Of a stretch of 64,000 bases of DNA, positions 1-7,361 are shown in pieces. A model generated the notes under the pieces. That model had not been told where the DNA came from. It made no database searches and saw only the letters and a list, made by a program, of their open reading frames with translations. A program made the translations under genes and the position numbers. Source of the DNA: Streptomyces orinoci (GTDB lineage Bacteria; Actinomycetota; Actinomycetes; Streptomycetales; Streptomycetaceae); NCBI RefSeq assembly GCF_003121295.1, contig NZ_PHNC01000010.1, forward strand, positions 1 to 64,000. The letters run 5' to 3'. The first letter of the stretch is position 1. Every line of letters begins with the position of its first letter.

Positions 1-106
1 GGGTGCACCCCGATGGCCGGTTGGGCCCACCCTCCCCCAACCTCCGGCCGGGGGTGCCCCCATCGCCCTGCGGAACGACTGCCCACAACCGCGCAGCGCG
101 GAACGC

Positions 107-1951
107 CTACCCGAGCGCGGGGAGGACGCGCAGGTCGTCCACCGGTCGTCCATCCACGGTCAGTTCGACCGAGAGCCCGCCCGGAGCCGCAGGCGTGGCG
201 ACCCACCCGGCCAGGGTGGAACCGGTCACCACCGCAACAGCGGCCGTACCACCCGGCACGGTGATCTCGCAGGCCCGGCCGCCGACTCGACCGGCAACCC
301 GGTCAGCAGCGTCCGTCGGGTTGAACACCGCGATGAACTCCGCATCCGGCCCCGTGCGGCGGATCACACAAGCCCGCCCGCCCTCATTGGCCCACTCCGC
401 CGCCCCCTCGGGGAGCAGCGACGCCAGGTACTCCGCGACGGCCCCCGGAGGCACGGCGCCGGGCCGGAGCACCAGCCCCTCCCCCTCCGGCCCGGCCCGC
501 AACGCACCCGTCACCGGCCGGCCGTCCAGCCACCGGACATCCACCAGCAGCCCCCGCCGTGCAAGCAGATCCTGCACGGCCGCGGCCGTCTGCCGCAGGG
601 CGCTGTCCTGCTCCGGGACCCAGGCATCGGCCTCCGGCAGGGCGCGGTCGATGCCGAGCACCGCGTCCCGGTGCAGCTCGCTGGTGAGCAGGTCGGGGCC
701 GAAGCGGTCCAGGAACGCGCCGAGCAGCCGGAGTCCTTCCGCCGTGGCGCCGGGTGCGCCGTCCTCGGTGACCGGGGCGCCCGGGCAGTACGGGGGCTCG
801 TGCAGCGCGGGATCCACGCCCTCGGCCCGCAGTCCGTCCGCGTCCATATCGATGTCCGCGCCCCAGGAGCGGGTGGCGCAGGCGGTGTAGACGCTGACGG
901 TGGACGATCCCAGTGCCAGTGCCAGCAGGGCGTTGAACACCGGGGTGCGCGGCTCGGCGAAGCCCTTGTCGGTCCAGGTGAAGCCCCAGTTGGCCTCCAG
1001 GACGTCGGAGCGGCCGAGCCGGATGCCCAGCAGATGGGCCCGGAAGGCTTCCGGGTCGGCGCTGGGGTTGCCCACCCATTCGGTGTGCCCCACCCGGTAG
1101 CCGCAGCGGGCGATGGTGGCGGAGCGCGCGGCCCAGGCGTCCACCGTGGGCCGGTCTCCCGCGACCGGGGCCAGCGGAACGTTGACCACCTTGGTCACCG
1201 ACTCCGGCAGCAGCCCGGCCAGCCAGTGCCAGACATCGGCGATGGCCTGGCCGGACCAACGGGACCACAGCAGGCGCAGGTCCCCGGACCACCGGTCGAG
1301 GTCGTGCTCCGCCTGCCGGGCCTCGGCGTCGAGCCCCTGGCCGGTGAGCCAGGCGGCGAACGCGGCACGGGCGTGCGGGCCGCCGTCCTGGCCGGTGATG
1401 GGCAGATGGGCGTCACCGCAGATGCCCTCGTTGCCCAGCTGGACGGCGACCACCGGCCCGGCGGGGGCCAGCCGCGGGCCGATCACCTGGTCGGTGACGG
1501 CCCGCAGCCAGCCGGCGGTCTCCTGGCGGATCTCCGGGGCGAACAGGCTGGGCAGCGGCTTGGCCTGGGAGGTCAGCGTGGTGCCCGCCAGTGCGGTGTA
1601 GGGGGCCCGGCCCGGCTCGCACAGCCGGTCCGGGAGGCCGCCCAGCTGGACCTCGGCGTGGATGAACGGTCCGGGTTTGAGCAGCACCGCCAGCCCGGCT
1701 TCGGCCGCGGCGTCCAGCAGCCCCGTGATGTTGCGCTGGGGGTCGGTGGCGCCGGTGAAGTCGAAGGCGCCCGGGGCGGTTTCATGGAACCGCCAGGGCA
1801 GGTAGCAGGAGACGATGTCCACGCCGAGGGCGCGCAGTTCGCGGAGGTTGACCGCCCAACGGCCGGGCTCCGCGCGGTAGTAGGGGTATTCCCCGATGAC
1901 CGCCGGCCGGTTGAGGCCGGGCAGCAGAGCGGTTGCGAGGTCAGTGCTCAC
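107..1951 (-). CDS. GH35-type beta-galactosidase-like glycoside hydrolase
   Basis: A 614-residue TIM-barrel glycosidase. The N-terminus has the GH35 pattern of an opening barrel strand (GVDIVSCYLPWRFHE) followed by LLKPGPFIHAE. The candidate acid/base is Glu in VQLGNEG and the candidate nucleophile is Glu in VLEANWGF, which matches the family TENWTGWF site. No signal peptide is visible, so it probably acts in the cytoplasm. It overlaps the upstream dehydrogenase by 4 bases and is the last gene of the azasugar-type operon. The substrate cannot be read from sequence. In this context it could remove a sugar from a glycosylated iminosugar or act as an insensitive glycosidase; both are inference. 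Confidence 0.8.
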   Translation of the reverse strand: MSTDLATALLPGLNRPAVIGEYPYYRAEPGRWAVNLRELRALGVDIVSCYLPWRFHETAPGAFDFTGATDPQRNITGLLDAAAEAGLAVLLKPGPFIHAEVQLGGLPDRLCEPGRAPYTALAGTTLTSQAKPLPSLFAPEIRQETAGWLRAVTDQVIGPRLAPAGPVVAVQLGNEGICGDAHLPITGQDGGPHARAAFAAWLTGQGLDAEARQAEHDLDRWSGDLRLLWSRWSGQAIADVWHWLAGLLPESVTKVVNVPLAPVAGDRPTVDAWAARSATIARCGYRVGHTEWVGNPSADPEAFRAHLLGIRLGRSDVLEANWGFTWTDKGFAEPRTPVFNALLALALGSSTVSVYTACATRSWGADIDMDADGLRAEGVDPALHEPPYCPGAPVTEDGAPGATAEGLRLLGAFLDRFGPDLLTSELHRDAVLGIDRALPEADAWVPEQDSALRQTAAAVQDLLARRGLLVDVRWLDGRPVTGALRAGPEGEGLVLRPGAVPPGAVAEYLASLLPEGAAEWANEGGRACVIRRTGPDAEFIAVFNPTDAADRVAGRVGGRACEITVPGGTAAVAVVTGSTLAGWVATPAAPGGLSVELTVDGRPVDDLRVLPALG

Positions 1952-2979
1952 CGCTGGGCTCCGGCCGGGTCCGGGGCGAGTACGACCTTGAGCGCGGAGT
2001 AGGGGGTGCCGGGGGCCGCGGCCAGGGCGGCGAACGCCTGCTCATGCTCCTCCAGGGAGAACCGGTGGGTGACCAGTTCCTCCAGCGGCAGATAGCGGGC
2101 CAGCTCGATCGCCTTGGGGAACAACTGGCTGTTGTAGTCACCGGCGCCGATGATGCGCAGTCCGCGCTGGAGGAGTTCCAGCGGTCGGACGGTGGCCTCG
2201 GCCTTGCTGTTGTAGCCCATGATGACCACCCGGCCGCGGTTGGCGGCATAGGCCAGGCTCTGCTCCAGCAGGTTGCCCACGGTGTCGATCACCACATCAC
2301 CGCGGCGGGCGAGTTGGGCGTCGTCGGGGGTGTGGACGGTGACCCGGTCCGCGCCGGCCTTGGCGAAGACCTCGCGGCACAGCTCCTGGCGGTAGGGGTC
2401 GGGCTCGGTGAGCAGTACCCGGGCGCCGTAGTGCCAGGCGGCCAGGGCGCACACCACGCCCACCGGGCCGCCGCCCACGATCACCGCGGTCTCGCCGGCC
2501 CGCAGCCGCCCGGCCTCGATGTTGTTCAGGGCGCAGGCCAGCGGCTCGACGACCACCGCGCGGTCGAAGCTCATCTCCTCCGGCATGGCGTGGATAAAGC
2601 GCTCGGGCAGCCGGATGTACTCGGCGAAGGCGCCGTCCAGGTCGAGGCCGACCTCGGTGCCTGCCTTGTTGGCGCAGAAGTCCCAGTGACCTTCCAGACA
2701 GGTCTGGCAACTGCCGCAGTAGAGCGTGGGGTTGATGATGACGCGGTCGCCAGGCCGGTGGGCGGTGACGGCGGAGCCGGTGGAGTCCACCACGCCGACC
2801 GCCTCATGGCCCATCACCACACCGGGATTGGCGGGGAACTTGCCCACCAGCACGCTGCGGTCGGTGCCGCAGATGCCGGTCTGCACCACGCGCACCACCA
2901 CATCGGCGGGCCCGGGCTCGGGCTTGGGGTGCTCGACCAGGGTCAGGCCGCGCTGTTCGTTGAGGATCAGGGCCTTCAC
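1948..2979 (-). CDS. gutB1: Zinc-dependent alcohol/polyol dehydrogenase, GutB1-like (azasugar operon)
   Basis: A 343-residue medium-chain dehydrogenase. Catalytic zinc residues are the Cys in GICGTD and the HE of GHEAVG. The structural zinc lobe has four cysteines in CGSCQTCLEGHWDFC. The nucleotide site is GGGPVG in a Rossmann fold. The GTG start at 2979 follows a GGAGG-type site; an in-frame ATG 93 bases upstream lies inside the preceding gene and is less likely. In Bacillus azasugar clusters GutB1 oxidises the C6 alcohol of an amino-polyol so that it cyclises. Here it sits directly after the phosphatase, in the same order as in Bacillus. The class is certain and the substrate inferred. Confidence 0.78.
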   Translation of the reverse strand: MKALILNEQRGLTLVEHPKPEPGPADVVVRVVQTGICGTDRSVLVGKFPANPGVVMGHEAVGVVDSTGSAVTAHRPGDRVIINPTLYCGSCQTCLEGHWDFCANKAGTEVGLDLDGAFAEYIRLPERFIHAMPEEMSFDRAVVVEPLACALNNIEAGRLRAGETAVIVGGGPVGVVCALAAWHYGARVLLTEPDPYRQELCREVFAKAGADRVTVHTPDDAQLARRGDVVIDTVGNLLEQSLAYAANRGRVVIMGYNSKAEATVRPLELLQRGLRIIGAGDYNSQLFPKAIELARYLPLEELVTHRFSLEEHEQAFAALAAAPGTPYSALKVVLAPDPAGAQR

Positions 2980-3923
2980 GCGGCGCCTCCTGCGGTGTCG
3001 ATGCCCGGGAGGTCCCAGCGGATGGCTCCGAGCAGTTCCTTGTGGAGCTGGGGGGTGGCCGCGGCGATGCACGACTGCTGGTTCATGGGGTTGAGGTCGA
3101 GCAGTTCGGTGCTGCCCAGGTCCTCGCCATAGGCGTCGGTGATGGTCACCCCGGCGAGCTTGGCCAGGTAGACGGCGGCGGCGATGTCATAGGGGAACAG
3201 GTGCAGGATCGATCCCCGGCCGGCCCGCAGGAATTCGGCCTCGGTGGCCGGGTGGTCGCGCAGCAGCCGGTTGCCGATGTCCACATAGGAGTCCAACTGC
3301 CCGGTGATCACACGGGAGATGGAGAAGGAGGCGCTGTTGAAGACGAAGACGCCGCCGGTGTTGGCCGACTGGTCCACCAGATGTGCGTAGGCCGCGTTCA
3401 TCAGGTGCATGGGGTGGCCGTTGAACTCGATCGACCAGAACATCTTCGCCGGGTCGGTGGTGGTGCTCAGCCGGGGCAGCGGGTGGGTGTATCCGCCGCT
3501 GGAGAGCCCTTCCTCGTCGTCGCCGTAGATCCAGGCGCCGCTCTTGATCTCCAGCAGATGGGCGGCGGTGACATCGGCCAGGGTGGGCCGGCCGTCGCCC
3601 AGCGGGGCGGCGGCGATGGACACCATGCCCATCTCCAGGCCGGCCGAGGTGGGCCGGGTGCCGTCGATGGGGTCCACGACCAGGACGTATCGGGGGTCGG
3701 GCGCCAGCTCGACCAGGGAGCCGTCCTCGGTGTAAACGGCCAGTGGGACGGTGGCGTTGGCCTTGAGGTACTCCAGTACCGCGCGCTCGGCGACTTCGTC
3801 CACATCGAACTGGGCGTCGCCGCCCGGGGAGTCGCCGTGCACCTGCCGGGCCAGGCCGCGGTCGGCGTAGGCCATCAGCTCATTGCGCACATGCTGGCCG
3901 AGGCCGGTGAGAAGGTCTTTCAC
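2976..3923 (-). CDS. yktC1: Inositol monophosphatase-family sugar phosphatase, Yktc1-like
   Basis: A 315-residue protein of the Mg2+-dependent IMPase/FBPase superfamily. It shows the metal-binding motif VVDPIDGTR, an upstream acidic segment YTEDGS, and the C-terminal motif FPYDIAAAVYLAKLAG, equivalent to the family WDxAAG motif. The GTG start at 3923 overlaps the aminotransferase stop (GTGA), which indicates translational coupling. In azasugar operons this enzyme dephosphorylates the 2-amino-2-deoxy-polyol 6-phosphate made by the transaminase. The family also includes inositol and histidinol phosphatases, so the substrate assignment rests on gene order. Confidence 0.78.
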   Translation of the reverse strand: MKDLLTGLGQHVRNELMAYADRGLARQVHGDSPGGDAQFDVDEVAERAVLEYLKANATVPLAVYTEDGSLVELAPDPRYVLVVDPIDGTRPTSAGLEMGMVSIAAAPLGDGRPTLADVTAAHLLEIKSGAWIYGDDEEGLSSGGYTHPLPRLSTTTDPAKMFWSIEFNGHPMHLMNAAYAHLVDQSANTGGVFVFNSASFSISRVITGQLDSYVDIGNRLLRDHPATEAEFLRAGRGSILHLFPYDIAAAVYLAKLAGVTITDAYGEDLGSTELLDLNPMNQQSCIAAATPQLHKELLGAIRWDLPGIDTAGGAA

Positions 3924-5188
3924 GAGGCCAGCTCCGCGAGGAAGAGGTTCTCCAGGCGGTCGCACAGCAGCTCGGCCTGGTCGAGGGTGAGGATCAGCGG
4001 CGGGCGGATCTTGAGCACATTGCCGTAGCCATAGCGGGAGGTGCGCAGGATCAGGCCGTGCTGCATGGCGGCACTCGCCAGGTGGTTGGTGAGCTTGACG
4101 TCCGGCTCGCCCTCGGCGTCCACGATCTCGAAGCCGATCATCAGGCCCACGCCGCGGGGGTCGGCGATGGCCGGGTAGCGGGTCCGCATGTCGTCGAGGC
4201 GGGTCATGATGTAGTTGCCGGTGGCCCGGACATTGGCCAGGAACTCCGGCCGGCGGATGATGTCCAGGGTGACATTGGCCGCCGAGGCCGCCAGCAGGTT
4301 GGCGCCATAGGTGAAGGAGTGGTGGTTGGCGGGCAGGCCGGCCAGCCGGTCGTTGGTGAGGATGGCGGCCACCTGGGCGCCGGAACCGCCCAGGCCCTTG
4401 GCGGTGGTGATGGCGTCCGGCTCCACCCCGAAGTGCTGGGCGGCGAACATCTCGCCTGTGCGGCCGATGCCGGTCTGGATCTCGTCGAAGATCAGCACGA
4501 TGTCGTGCTCGTCGCAGAAGGCGCGCAGTTTCTGGAAGTAGCCGTCCGGCGGGACGATGTTGCCGCCGTTGCCGGAGATCGGCTCGACCACGATGGCGGC
4601 GACCTGGCCGGTGCTGGCGTACTCCAGGAAGTCCTCGATGCGGTCCACGCACATCATCCCGCAACTGCCCTGCTTCTGGCCGTAGAAGCAGCGGAAGCAG
4701 TAGGGGTCGGGCACCTGGAGGGTGCGCGGGAAGAGCGAGGGGAACGGCGCCTTGCGGAAGGCGTTGCCGGACATCGAGGTCATCATCATGGTCTGGCCGA
4801 GGTGGCTGCGGAACAGCGAGATGACCTCGGACTTGCCGGTGGCGTACTGCGCCATCTTGATGGCGCCCTCATTGGCCTCGGAGCCGCCGGAGACCTTGGG
4901 GTGGACCTTGGTGATGTTGTCCGGGGAGACCTCCACCAGTCTCCGCACCAGCCCGTTGATCGGGTCGCTCTGCATGGAGGAGGTCAGGTGGGTGAAGAGG
5001 TCTAACTGCTCCTTCATCGCCGCGACGACGGCCGGGTGGCTGTAGCCCAGGCTGAGGTTGAAGGTGGCGGAGGCGCAGTCGAGGTATTCGTTGCCGTCCT
5101 CGTCGTAGAGGAAGATGCCCTCACCGCGTGCGAACTTCTGCGCGCTGACGGGGTAGTAGATCAGATCCCGAACGTCCTTGACGTCCAT
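3920..5188 (-). CDS. gabT1: Class III PLP aminotransferase, GabT1-like (first azasugar enzyme)
   Basis: A 422-residue fold-type I transaminase. It shows the cofactor aspartate motif IFDEIQTGIGRTG, the Schiff-base lysine in TTAKGLGG, and a short Cys-rich insert (PYCFRCFYGQ then SCGMMC). The ATG at 5188 follows AAAGGGG. It begins a four-gene operon with 4-base overlaps to the phosphatase and dehydrogenase. GabT1 of Bacillus transaminates fructose 6-phosphate to start 1-deoxynojirimycin-type synthesis. The combination class III aminotransferase, IMPase, zinc dehydrogenase in this order is the diagnostic signature. A role with another keto-sugar, or in aminocyclitol formation, is the main alternative. 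Confidence 0.8.
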   Translation of the reverse strand: MDVKDVRDLIYYPVSAQKFARGEGIFLYDEDGNEYLDCASATFNLSLGYSHPAVVAAMKEQLDLFTHLTSSMQSDPINGLVRRLVEVSPDNITKVHPKVSGGSEANEGAIKMAQYATGKSEVISLFRSHLGQTMMMTSMSGNAFRKAPFPSLFPRTLQVPDPYCFRCFYGQKQGSCGMMCVDRIEDFLEYASTGQVAAIVVEPISGNGGNIVPPDGYFQKLRAFCDEHDIVLIFDEIQTGIGRTGEMFAAQHFGVEPDAITTAKGLGGSGAQVAAILTNDRLAGLPANHHSFTYGANLLAASAANVTLDIIRRPEFLANVRATGNYIMTRLDDMRTRYPAIADPRGVGLMIGFEIVDAEGEPDVKLTNHLASAAMQHGLILRTSRYGYGNVLKIRPPLILTLDQAELLCDRLENLFLAELAS

Positions 5189-5288
5189 GAGATCCCCTTT
5201 CCATGAGCAAGTAGGTGCTGTCGGGGGGGAGTTGGCCGGTCCGCTGGGTCGGATGTGACCAGGGGGACCGGCGGGGAATCCGCGATCG

Positions 5289-5327
5289 ACGCTAACAGAG
5301 CTGGCGTTCGTTTGCCTAGATCGTTTG
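5289..5327 (-). promoter_or_regulatory. Candidate promoter and repressor site of the azasugar operon
   Basis: On the minus strand a TAGCGT -10-like hexamer lies at 5294-5289. Two direct CAAACGA boxes (5308-5314 and 5321-5327, 13 bases start to start) cover the -35 position. A DeoR-family repressor is encoded at 9354-10112, and that family often binds such direct repeats. The predicted leader to the ATG at 5188 is about 100 bases. The link between boxes and regulator is inference. Confidence 0.35.
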
Positions 5328-5525
5328 TTGAAGGTTCTTGTACGAACTCTCCACCGAGATACCGCTCTGACCGGCGGATATCCAGAGGAGGCCACCCGGT
5401 ACCCGGGATTCCGGCGTTCAAAACGCGGCGCTATGACCATCAACATCACATCAGGAGTGATCGACCTGGCCCATCGATGACTGTTCCAAACAGGAATGCT
5501 GGGAGATAGGTTCCCGAACACGCCA

Positions 5526-5569
5526 ACGGCGCCGGGCCGGCGACGTCAGAATCCCCGGCCCGGCGCCGT
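5526..5569. terminator. Strong hairpin, probable intrinsic terminator
   Basis: CGGCGCCGGGCCGG (5527-5540) pairs perfectly with its complement at 5555-5568, extended by one A-T pair, with a 14-base loop. There is no long U tract, as is usual in Streptomyces. It lies between TnpB and the azasugar promoter and would stop minus-strand read-through into that operon. It may be the original terminator of the operon now truncated at 7148. Confidence 0.7.
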
Positions 5570-5628
5570 GTTACGACTGCATGCTGGATGCGGTGCGGCG
5601 AGCGGAGCGGGGCAGACTCCTACTTGCA

Positions 5629-5760
5629 TTGACGTCCTCACCCGCGTCAACGTGGGTGATTCCCGCCTGCCTCGCCGCGTGTGGCGGCGAGGCTTCGGGT
5701 GGGTTCCCGCTTCACCGAGCGCTGCCCCGGCTTGCGGGGTCTGACGTGCTCTCCACAGGC
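5629..5760 (-). ncRNA. Putative TnpB right-end/omega RNA region
   Basis: TnpB nucleases use an RNA made from the 3' end of their own gene and the element's right end. Here a hairpin TCACCCGCG/TCAA/CGTGGGTGA (5638-5659) straddles the tnpB stop codon, which lies in the loop. It is followed on the minus strand by GAGGACGTCAA, which I take as the right-end terminus (about 5629). The guide would then begin near 5628 and run toward lower coordinates. The limits toward the coding region are approximate. Confidence 0.45.
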
Positions 5761-6942
5761 GTTTCGACGCTCCGCCCCGTACCCCATCTCAGCAGCACGT
5801 TTCCGTCCAGCGGCGCGTATGTTGGCCTCGGCGTTCTCGTCCCGGTCGTGCCGGGTTCCACACTCCGCGCAGGCCCACACGCGCACGTGCAGATCCTCCC
5901 GGCCCCTGGGGCCGGTAAGCCGCCCGCACCCGGGATGGGAGCACAGCTGGGTGGAGGGGAACCACCGGTCGATCGTGACGAAGGTCCTTCCGTACCGTGC
6001 GCACTTGGCCGCAAGGGTGCGGATGAACCTGCCGAGGGACTGGTCGTGGACGCTCTTGCCGAGCCTGCCGCGGCGGATGGCCATGCCCTTCACATTCAGG
6101 TCTTCCACATAGACCGCTTGGCTCTCGCGGACGATGCGGGTGGTCTCCTGCTCGATGAAGTCGCGTCGCCGGTCGGCGATGCGGGCATGGATCCTCGCGA
6201 CGGCCTGCTGGGCCTTGCGCCGGTTATTCGATCCTTTCCGCTTGCGGGACAGCGCCCGCTGGGCCCGCCGCAGCTTGCGTTCCTGCCGACGGAAGAACTT
6301 CGGGGAGGCGATCTTCCGGCCCCGCAGTACGGCGTACATGGTCAGACCCAGGTCGATTCCGGTATCCGTCTCCTCCGCATCCAGCACGGGCAGAGGTGTG
6401 TCTTCCACCTCCACCGCGAACGATGCGAAGTACCGGCCGGAGGCATCCTTGATGATCGTCACCGATGACGGTTTCGAGGGAAGTTGACGGGACCAGCGCG
6501 CCTCGATATCACCGATCTTCGGAAGCCGCAACTTCCCGCCATCGGTGATGCACCAGCGGGCGTTCGAGGTGAAACGGACCGTCTGCCGGGCGGTCTTCTT
6601 CTTCATCCTCGGCGGGCCCATCCTCGGGCCCTTGCGGGCGCCGTTCCGGGAGGCGAAGAAATTGCTGTACGCACGCTCCAGGTCGCGCAGGGACTGCTGG
6701 AGCACCACGGCGGACACCTCGGCCAGCCAGGCCCGTTGCGGAGTCTTCTTGGCCTGAGTGATGACCTGTTTCGACAACTCTGCAGCCGTGGGACGCGGCA
6801 GGCCCTTCGCGTAGGCGTCACAGCAAAGGCGAAGGGCGTCGTTCCATACGACGCGTGCGCTCCCGAACGCCCTCGCCAGACTGCCGCACTGAGAAGCGCT
6901 CGGGTACACCCGGACGTTGTACCGGAGCTTCATACCGATCAC
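5647..6942 (-). CDS. tnpB: IS200/IS605-family TnpB RNA-guided endonuclease
   Basis: A 431-residue OrfB/TnpB protein. RuvC residues are all present: Asp in TGIDLGL, Glu in VYVEDLNVKG, Asp in HDRDENAEANI. The zinc finger is also intact (CSHPGCG then CAECG). The protein therefore looks catalytically complete, with length typical of Streptomyces members. A second ATG nine bases downstream (6933) is an equally good start. Only a stub of tnpA remains next to it, so the element is probably not self-mobile. TnpB cuts DNA next to a short motif, guided by the right-end RNA, and helps retain the element. Confidence 0.92.
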   Translation of the reverse strand: MIGMKLRYNVRVYPSASQCGSLARAFGSARVVWNDALRLCCDAYAKGLPRPTAAELSKQVITQAKKTPQRAWLAEVSAVVLQQSLRDLERAYSNFFASRNGARKGPRMGPPRMKKKTARQTVRFTSNARWCITDGGKLRLPKIGDIEARWSRQLPSKPSSVTIIKDASGRYFASFAVEVEDTPLPVLDAEETDTGIDLGLTMYAVLRGRKIASPKFFRRQERKLRRAQRALSRKRKGSNNRRKAQQAVARIHARIADRRRDFIEQETTRIVRESQAVYVEDLNVKGMAIRRGRLGKSVHDQSLGRFIRTLAAKCARYGRTFVTIDRWFPSTQLCSHPGCGRLTGPRGREDLHVRVWACAECGTRHDRDENAEANIRAAGRKRAAEMGYGAERRNACGEHVRPRKPGQRSVKREPTRSLAATRGEAGGNHPR

Positions 6943-6996
6943 CGTACGACGACTGGCTTACGGTCGATTACGGATCCGTCAAAACTGACAGAAAAT

Positions 6997-7149
6997 GTGA
7001 GCTTCTTGCAGGTGCGGCGTGGATTTCGTGGCGAACACCGGCACAACGTGTTCACCGACGCGCACTTGATGCGCATCGAAGAGACCACGTGCAACATGTG
7101 CGCGGACTTCGAGACCCATCTGGTGGAGTTCGACGGCGCCGCTACCCAT
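6997..7149 (+). pseudogene. tnpA (Y1 transposase) N-terminal fragment of IS200/IS605
   Basis: The plus-strand frame reads FRGEHRHNVFTDAHLMR and then CADFETHLVEFDGAATH. This matches the N-terminal part of IS200 TnpA (consensus KYRR.VFTD..L...E......CADF..ELVEFNGE.DHVHLLV). Homology stops at the first His of the expected HVHLL, exactly where the lanthipeptide synthetase fragment begins on the other strand, sharing CATG. The catalytic HUH motif and Tyr are lost. It is divergent to tnpB, the usual IS605 arrangement. It carries no credible start codon or ribosome site of its own. Confidence 0.72.
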
Positions 7150-7345
7150 GGATCTTCCAGCCCTGGGCGGGCAGTTGCAGATCCTTGGGGCGCAGGTGCA
7201 GCCAGGGGCCGCTCTCCTCGCGCTGCCATTCCTCGGGCAGCGGTCGCTCGCCCACGGCGAACCGCTCGTCCTCCGGGCGCACCTGGTAGGGCGTCTCATA
7301 GAAGACCGGGTCGGTCAGGGCGAACTGCTGGTGACGCATTTTCAT
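7142..7345 (-). pseudogene. Class III lanthipeptide synthetase (LanKC/RamC type) N-terminal stub
   Basis: The 67 residues carry the conserved LanKC opening: a FALTDPVFYETP segment, RPLPEEWQ, GPWLHL, then LPAQGWKIH. In RamC-type enzymes this last motif continues as VSA and a kinase-like and cyclase domain of about 800 residues. Here homology ends at 7148 and a stop follows two codons later. The ATG at 7345 lies 17 bases after the HAD gene stop, so it was probably co-transcribed with MFS and HAD. The rest was lost together with the outer end of the IS element. The protein is not functional. Confidence 0.75.
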
Positions 7346-7361
7346 CGGACGACCGCGCCGT

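Noticed and set aside
671..2002. Long plus-strand frame opposite the GH35 and dehydrogenase genes
   Set aside because: Gly/Gln/Val-rich text with no family features; it is the antisense of clear enzymes.
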